Positions 57,691 to 64,000 of a DNA stretch of 64,000 bases are shown here, in pieces. A program made the translations under genes and the position numbers. The notes below the pieces were generated by a model. It was not told the DNA's origin. It searched no databases and saw only the letters and a program-made list of their open reading frames with translations. Each line of letters begins with the position of its first letter. The stretch's first letter is position 1. The DNA is from Clusia tigrina (lineage: Eukaryota; Arthropoda; Insecta; Diptera; Clusiidae), in assembly GCA_920105625.2 (NCBI GenBank), contig CAKKTE020000328.1, forward strand, positions 1,922,001-1,986,000, in the 5' to 3' direction.

Positions 57691-60600
57691 GAGCGATAAC
57701 TTAAATTGACAAGATGCTCGAGTACTTTACTGTTAAAAAATTTCAAGGTTTTATGACGCTCCAGTAAAAAGTTACAAGCATTTGTATGTTGCAAACTTTT
57801 ATAGGTGTAGGTCGTACTGTCTAGAAGTGAGGGCCATTTGAAGGTTTATCAGTGTTTGATTTGGGACTCAAGGGTAGCACTGCTTTGAGCGATGGCTTAA
57901 ATTGACAAGAGACTCGAGTACTTTATTGTTACAAAATTTCAAGGTTTCATGACGCTCCAGTAAAAAGTTACAAGCATTTGCATGTTGCAAACTTTGAAAG
58001 GTGTAGAACGTACCGTATAGAAGTTAGGGCCATTTGAAGTTTTATCAGTGTTTGATTTGGGACTCAACGGTAGCATAGCTTTGAGCGATAGCTTAAATTG
58101 ACAAGAGGCTCGAGTACTTTATTGTTACAAAATTTCAAGTTCTTATGACGCTCCAGTAAAAAGTTACAAGCATTTGTATGTTGCAAACTTTGATAGGTGT
58201 AGGACGTACCGTATAGAAGTTAGGGCCATTTGAAGTTTTATCATTGTTTGATTTGGGACTCAAGGGTAGCATAGCTTTGAGCGATGGCTTAAATTGACAA
58301 GAGGCTCGAATACTTTATTGTTACAAAAGTTCAAGGTTTTATGACGCTCCAGTAAAAAGTTACAAGCATTTGTATGTTGCAAACTTTGATAGATGTAGGA
58401 CGTACCGTATAGAAGTAAGCGCCATTTGAAGTTTTATCAGTGTTTGATTTGGGACTCAAGGGTAGCATAGCTTTGAGCGATAACTTAAATTGACAAGAGG
58501 CTCGAGTATTTTATTGTTACAAAATTTCAAGGTCTTATGACGCTCCAGTAAAAAGTTACAAGCATTTGTATGTTGCAAACTTTGATAGGTGTAGGACGTA
58601 CCGTATAGAAGTTAGGGCCATTTGAAGTTTTATCATTGTTTCATTTGGGACTCAAGGGTAGCATAGCTTTGAGCGATGGCTTAAATTGACAAGAGGCTCG
58701 AGTACTTTATTGTTACAAAATTTCAAGGTTTTATGACGCTCCAGTAAAAAGTTACAAGCATTTGTAAGTTGCAAACTTTTATAGGTGTAGGACGTACCGT
58801 ATAGAAGTAAGCCCCATTTGAAGTTTTATCAGTGTGTGATTTGGGACTCAAGGGTAGCATAGCTTTGAGCGATAACTTAAATTGACAAGAGGCTCGAGTA
58901 CTTTATTGTTACAAAATTTCAAGGTTTTACGACGCTCCAATAAAAAGTTACAAGCATTTGTATGTTGCAAAATTTGATAGGTGTAGGACGTACCGTATAG
59001 AAGTTAGGGCCATTTGAAGTTTTATCAGTTTTTGATTTGGGACTCAAGGGTACCATAGCTTTGAGCGATAGCTTAAATTGACAAGAGGCTCGAGTACTTT
59101 ATTGTTACAAAATTTCAAGGTCTTATGACGCTCCAGTAAAAAGTTACAAGCATTTGTATGTTGCAAACTTTGATAGGTGTAGAACGTACCGTATAGAAGT
59201 AAGCCCCATTTGAAGTTTTATCAGTGTTTGATTTGGGACTCAAGGGTAGCATAGCTTTGAGCGATAACTTAAATTGACAAGAGGCTCGAGTACTTTATTA
59301 TTACAAAATTTCAAGGTTTTACGACGCTCCAGTAAAAAGTTACAAGCATTTGTATGTTGCAAAATTTGATAGGTGTAGGACGTACTGTATAGAAGTTAGG
59401 GCCATTTGAAGTTTTATCAGTTTTTGATTTGGGACTCAAGGGTACCATAGCTTTGAGCGATAGCTTAAATTGACAAGAAGCTCGAGTACTTTATTGTTAC
59501 AAAATTTCAAGGTTTTATGACGCTACAGTAAAAAGTTACAAGCATTTGTATGTTGCAAACTTTGATAGGTGTAGGACGTACTGTATAGAAGTTAGGGCCA
59601 TTTGAAGTTTTATCAGTGTTTGATTTGGGACTCAGGGGTAGCATAGCTTTGAGCGATGGCTTAAATTGACAAGAGGCTCGAGTACTTTATTGTTACAAAA
59701 TTTCAAGGTTTTATGAAGCTCCACTGAAAAGTTATAAGCATTTGTATGTTGCAAACTTTGATAGGTGTAGGACGCACCGTATAGAAGTTATGGCCATTTG
59801 AAGTTTTGTCAGTGTTTGATTTGGGACTCAAGGGTAGCGTAGCTTTGAGCGATAGCTTAAATTGACAAGAGGCTCGAGTACTTTATTGTTACAAAATTTC
59901 AAGGTTTTATGACACTACAGTAAAAAGTTACAAGCATTTGTATGTTGCAAACTTTGATAGGTGTAGGACGTACCGTATAGAAGTAAGGGCCATTTGAAGT
60001 TTTATCATTGTTGATTTGGGACTCAAGGGTAGCATAGCTTTGAGCGATGGCTTAAATTGACAAGAGGCTCGAATACTTTATTGTTACAAAAGTTCAAGGT
60101 TTTATGACGCTCCAGTAAAAAGTTACAAGCATTTGTATGTTGCAAACTTTGATAGATGTAGGACGTACCGTATAGAAGTAAGCGCCATTTGAAGTTTTAT
60201 CAGTTTTTGATTTGGGACTCAAGGGTACCATAGCTTTGAGCGATAGCTTAAATTGACAAGAGGCTCGAGTATTTTATTGTTACAAACTTTCAAGGTTTTA
60301 TGACGCACCAGAAAAAAGTTACAAGCATTTGTATGTTGCAAATTTTGATAGGTGTAGGACGTACGGTATAGAAGTTAGGGCCATTTGAAGTTTTATCAGT
60401 GTTTGATTTGGGACTCAAGGGTAGCATAGCTTTGAGCGATAACTTAAATTGACAAGATGCTCGAGTACTTTACTGTTAAAAAATTTCAAGGTTTTATGAC
60501 GCTCCAGTAAAAAGTTACAAGCATTTGTATGTTGCAAACTTTTATAGGTGTAGGTCGTACTGTCTAGAAGTGAGGGCCATTTGAAGGTTTATCAGTGTTT

Positions 60601-61318
60601 GATTTGGGACTCAAGGGTAGCACTGCTTTGAGCGATGGCTTAAATTGACAAGAGACTCGAGTACTTTATTGTTACAAAATTTCAAGGTTTCATGACGCTC
60701 CAGTAAAAAGTTACAAGCATTTGTATGTTGCAAACTTTGAAAGGTGTAGAACGTACCGTATAGAAGTTAGGGCCATTTGAAGTTTTATCAGTGTTTGATT
60801 TGGGACTCAAGGGTAGCATAGCTTTGAGCGATAACTTAAATTGACAAGAGGCTCGAGTACTTTATTGTTACAAAATTTCAAGTTCTTATGACGCTCCAGT
60901 AAAAAGTTACAAGCATTTGTATGTTGCAAACTTTGATAGGTGTAGGACGTACCGTATAGAAGTTAGGGCCATTTGAAGTTTTATCATTGCTTGATTTGGG
61001 ACTCAAGGGTAGCATAGCTTTGAGCGATGGCTTAAATTGACAAGAGGCTCGAATACTTTATTGTTACAAAAGTTCAAGGTTTTATGACGCTCCAGTAAAA
61101 AGTTACAAGCATTTGTATGTTGCAAACTTTGATAGATGTAGGACGTACCGTATAGAAGTAAGCGCCATTTGAAGTTTTATCAGTGTTTGATTTGGGACTC
61201 AAGGGTAGCATAGCTTTGAGCGATAACTTAAATTGACAAGAGGCTCGAGTATTTTATTGTTACAAAATTTCAAGGTCTTATGACGCTCCAGTAAAAAGTT
61301 ACAAGCATTTGTATGTTG
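57170..61318 (+). repeat. 14-mer spaced duplication, offset 2743 bp
   Basis: The block 57170-58575 recurs at 59913-61318: CCAGAAAAAAG 57568/60311 and AGCACTGCTTTG 57880/60623. The offset is 14x196 minus 1, the missing base being in CATTGTTGATTTGGG near 60006-60020. The stretch between the two copies is the end of the 48-monomer duplicate. Confidence 0.87.
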
Positions 61319-61409
61319 CAAAATTTGATAGGTGTAGGACGTACCGTATAGAAGTTAGGGCCATTTGAAGTTTTATCAGTTTTTGATTTGGGACTCAAGG
61401 GTACCATAG

Positions 61410-63040
61410 CTTTGAGCGATAGCTTAAATTGACAAGAGGCTCGAGTACTTTATTGTTACAAAATTTCAAGGTCTTATGACGCTCCAGTAAAAAGTTACAA
61501 GCATTTGTATGTTGCAAACTTTGATAGGTGTAGAACGTACCGTATAGAAGTAAGCCCCATTTGAAGTTTTATCAGTGTTTGATTTGGGACTCAAGGGTAG
61601 CAAAGCTTTGAGCGATAACTTAAATTGACAAGAGGCTCGAGTACTTTATTATTACAAAATTTCAAGGTTTTACGACGCTCCAGTAAAAAGTTACAAGCAT
61701 TTGTATGTTGCAAAATTTGATAGGTGTAGGACGTACTGTATAGAAGTTAGGGCCATTTGAAGTTTTATCAGTTTTTGATTTGGGACTCAAGGGTACCATA
61801 GCTTTGAGCGATAGCTTAAATTGACAAGAGGCTCGAGTACTTTATTGTTACAAAATTTCAAGGTTTTATGACGCTACAGTAAAAAGTTACAAGCATTTGT
61901 ATGTTGTAAACTTTGATAGGTGTATGTCGTACTGTATAGAAGTTAGGGCCATTTGAAGTTTTATCAGTGTTTGATTTGGGACTCAGGGGTAGCATAGCTT
62001 TGAGCGATGGCTTAAATTGACAAGAGGCTCGAGTACTTTATTGTTACAAAATTTCAAGGTTTTATGAAGCTCCAGTAAAAAGTTACAAGCATTTGTATGT
62101 TGCAAACTTTGATAGGTGTAGGACCTACCGTATCGAAGTTAGGGCCATTTGAAGTTTTATCAGTGCTTGATTTGGGACTCAAGGGTAGCATAGCCTTGAG
62201 CGATAACTTAAATTGACAAGCGGCTTGAGTACTTTATTGTTACAAAATTTGAAGGTTTTATGACGCACCAGTAAAAAGTTACAAGCATTTGTATGTTGCA
62301 AATTTTGATAGGTGTAGGACGTACCGTATAGAAGTAAGCGCCATTTGAAGTTTTATCAGTGTTTGATTTGGGACTCAAGGGTAGCATAGCTTTGAGCGAT
62401 AGCTTAAATTGACAAGAGGCTCGAGTACTTTATTGTTACAAAATTTCAAGGTCTTATGACGCTCCAGTAAAAAGTTACAAGCATTTGTATGTTGCAAACT
62501 TTGATAGGTGTAGGACGTACAGTATAGAAGTAAGCCCCATTTGAAGTTTTATCAGTGTTTGATTTGGGACTCAAGGGTAGCTTAGCTTTGAGCGATAACT
62601 TAAATTGACAAGAGGCTCGAGTACTTTATTATTACAAAATTTCAAGGTTTTACGACGCTCCAGTAAAAAGTTACAAGCATTTGTATGTTGCAAAATTTGA
62701 TAGGTGTAGGACGTACTGTATAGAAGTTAGGGCCATTTGAAGTTTTATCAGTTTTTGATTTGGGACTCAAGGGTACCATAGCTTTGAGCGATAGCTTAAA
62801 TTGACAAGAGGCTCGAGTACTTTATTGTTACAAAATTTCAAGGTTTTATGACGCTACAGTAAAAAGTTACAAGCATTTGTATGTTGCAAACTTTGATAGG
62901 TGTAGGACGTACTGTATAGAAGTTAGGGCCATTTGAAGTTTTATCAGTGTTTGATTTGGGACTCAGGGGTAGCATAGCTTTGAGCGATGGCGTAAATTGA
63001 CAAGAGGCTCGAGTACTTTATTGTTACAAAATTTCAAGGT
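61410..63040 (+). repeat. 5-mer higher-order repeat, period 980 bp (second instance)
   Basis: GTACTTTATTATTAC occurs at 61641 and 62621, followed by the same order of ACGACGCTCC, TACTGTATAG, GGTACC and GCTACAG monomers. Copy 1 is 61410-62389; copy 2 is partial (62390-63040), diverging where the CACTGAAAAG monomer appears. It uses different monomers from the 980-bp repeat at 55.7 kb. Confidence 0.85.
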
Positions 63041-64000
63041 TTTATGAAGCTCCACTGAAAAGTTATAAGCATTTGTATGTTGTAAACTTTGATAGGTGTA
63101 GGACGCACCGTATAGAAGTTATGGCCATTTGAAGTTTTATCAGTGTTTGATTTGGGACTCAAGGGTAGCATAGCCTTGAGCGATAGCTTAAATTGACAAG
63201 AGGCTCGAGTACTTTATTGTTACAAAATTTCAAGGTTTTATGACGCTCCAATAAAAAGTTACAAGCATTTGTATGTTGCAAAATTTGATAGGTGTACGAC
63301 GTACTGTATAGAAGTTAGGGCCATTTGAAGTTTTATCAGTGTTTGATTTGGGACTCAAGGGTAGCATAGCTTTGAGCGATAGCTTAAATTGACAAGAGGC
63401 TCGAGTACTTTATTGCCACAGAATTTCAAGGTCTTATGACGCTCCAGTAAAAAGTTAGAAGCATTTGTATGTTGCAAACTTTGATAGGTGTAGGACGTAC
63501 CGTATAGAAGTTAGGGCCATTTGAAGTTTTATCAGTTTTTGATTTGGGACTCAAGGGTACCATAGCTTTGAGCGATAGCTTAAATTGAGCAGAGGCTCGA
63601 GTACTATATTGTTACAAAATTTCAAGGTTTTATGACGCTCCAGTAAAAAGTTACAAGCATTTGTATGTTGCAATCTTTGATAGGTGTAGGTCGTACTGTC
63701 TAGAAGTTAGGGCCATTTGAAGTTTTATCAGTGTTTGATTTGGGACTCAAGGGTAGCATAGCTTTGAGCGATAGCTTAAATTGACAAGAGGCTCAAGTAC
63801 TTTATTGTTACAAATTTCAAGGTTTTATGACGCTCCAGTAAAAAGTTACAAGCATTTGTATGTTGCAAACTTTGATAGGTGTAGGACGTACCGTATAGAA
63901 GTAAGCGCCATTTGAAGTTTTATCAGTGTTTGATTTGGGACTCAAGGGTAGCATAGATTTGAGCGATAACTTAAATTGACAAGAGGCTCGAGTATTTTAT

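Larger units (their letters stand above)
1028..64000 (+). repeat. 196-bp satellite DNA array, about 320 monomers
   Basis: A single tandem repeat family fills the rest of the window. Using TTTGAGC as a phase mark, successive starts at 1717, 1913, 2108, 2304 and 2500 are 195-196 bp apart, and this spacing persists to the end. A typical monomer is 2304-2499. Landmarks in order: TTTGAGCGATAGC, a XhoI-type CTCGAG, TTGTTACAAAATTTC, ACGCTCCAGTAAAAAG, TTACAAGCATTTGTATG, GGACGTACCGTATAGAAG, GGGCCATTTGAAG, TTTGATTTGGGACTCAAGGG. The monomer is about 37% G+C with 5 CpGs. It is non-coding: 196 is not a multiple of 3, so open frames are interrupted within one or two monomers. All of the array is in one orientation except 28793-29615. 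It continues beyond the right edge. Confidence 0.98.
38751..64000 (+). repeat. satellite domain 3
   Basis: About 129 monomers, all forward, defined by marks seen by eye only here and in the 27.6-29.6 kb island: GGTACC tag, GTCGTACTGTCTAG, AGCACTGCTTTGAG, AAGCGGCTTGAG, and the CTCCACTGAAAAG monomer at 38841, 41387, 44100, 46225, 50311, 53447, 59719 and 63050. Those spacings are 2546, 2713, 2125, 4086, 3136, 6272 and 3331 bp, each a whole number of monomers within 2 bp once the 31-bp deletions are counted. It runs off the window end mid-monomer. Confidence 0.9.

Noticed and set aside
1028..64000. CRISPR array
   Set aside because: The repeats are contiguous 196-bp units with no unique spacers, and no cas-like gene is present.
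1028..64000. CENP-B box in the monomer
   Set aside because: I looked for TTCGnnnnAnnCGGG on both strands. The nearest string, TTCGATACGGTACG in the variants with TATCGAAG, lacks the required A and CGGG spacing.
1028..64000. 5S rRNA, tRNA or histone tandem cluster
   Set aside because: The 196-bp unit contains no A/B box pair, cloverleaf or 5S-like sequence that I can recognise, and no coding frame.

Overview
The window is almost entirely one eukaryotic satellite DNA array. From position 1028 to the end (about 63 kb, roughly 320 copies) it repeats a monomer of 196 bp, about 37% G+C, with small indel variants. The first 1027 bp are the 3' end of an LTR retrotransposon: an A-rich internal tail, a polypurine tract and a complete 504-bp 3' LTR that abuts the satellite directly. 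I see no intact gene, tRNA, rRNA, CRISPR array or bacterial operon. The open frames on either strand are by-products of the repeat: 196 = 1 mod 3, so the frame shifts at each monomer. The organism is a eukaryote with AT-rich heterochromatin. CpG is only mildly depleted in the monomer (5 seen, about 6 expected), which weakly favours an animal without heavy germline methylation, such as an arthropod. I cannot name the species.

Layout: 1-523, internal 3' region of the retroelement; 524-1027, 3' LTR; 1028 to about 12000, satellite domain 1 (two diverged copies of a ~6.2-kb super-repeat); about 12000-27640, domain 2 (12-mer, 10-mer and other higher-order repeats); 27640-28792, a forward island of domain-3-type monomers; 28793 to about 29615, a short inverted block (about 4.2 monomers, antisense to everything else), also domain-3 type; 29619 to about 37400, domain 2 again, mainly a tandem pair of 3335-bp 17-mers; 37400-38750, a transition; 38750-64000, domain 3, with its own diagnostic variants (GGTACC tag, CACTG-type monomer) and nested 5-, 6-, 8-, 11-, 14- and 16-mer repeats. 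The array runs off the right edge.

How it fits together: nearly all duplication offsets are whole multiples of 196 bp, corrected by one or two tagged indels (for example 2352 = 12x196, 3136 = 16x196, 6272 = 32x196, 980 = 5x196, and 2125 = 11x196-31). This is the pattern expected of in-register unequal exchange or amplification at many scales. The two exceptions to clean forward amplification are the inverted block near 29 kb and the retroelement junction at 1027/1028. Those two places carry the most information about the array's history.
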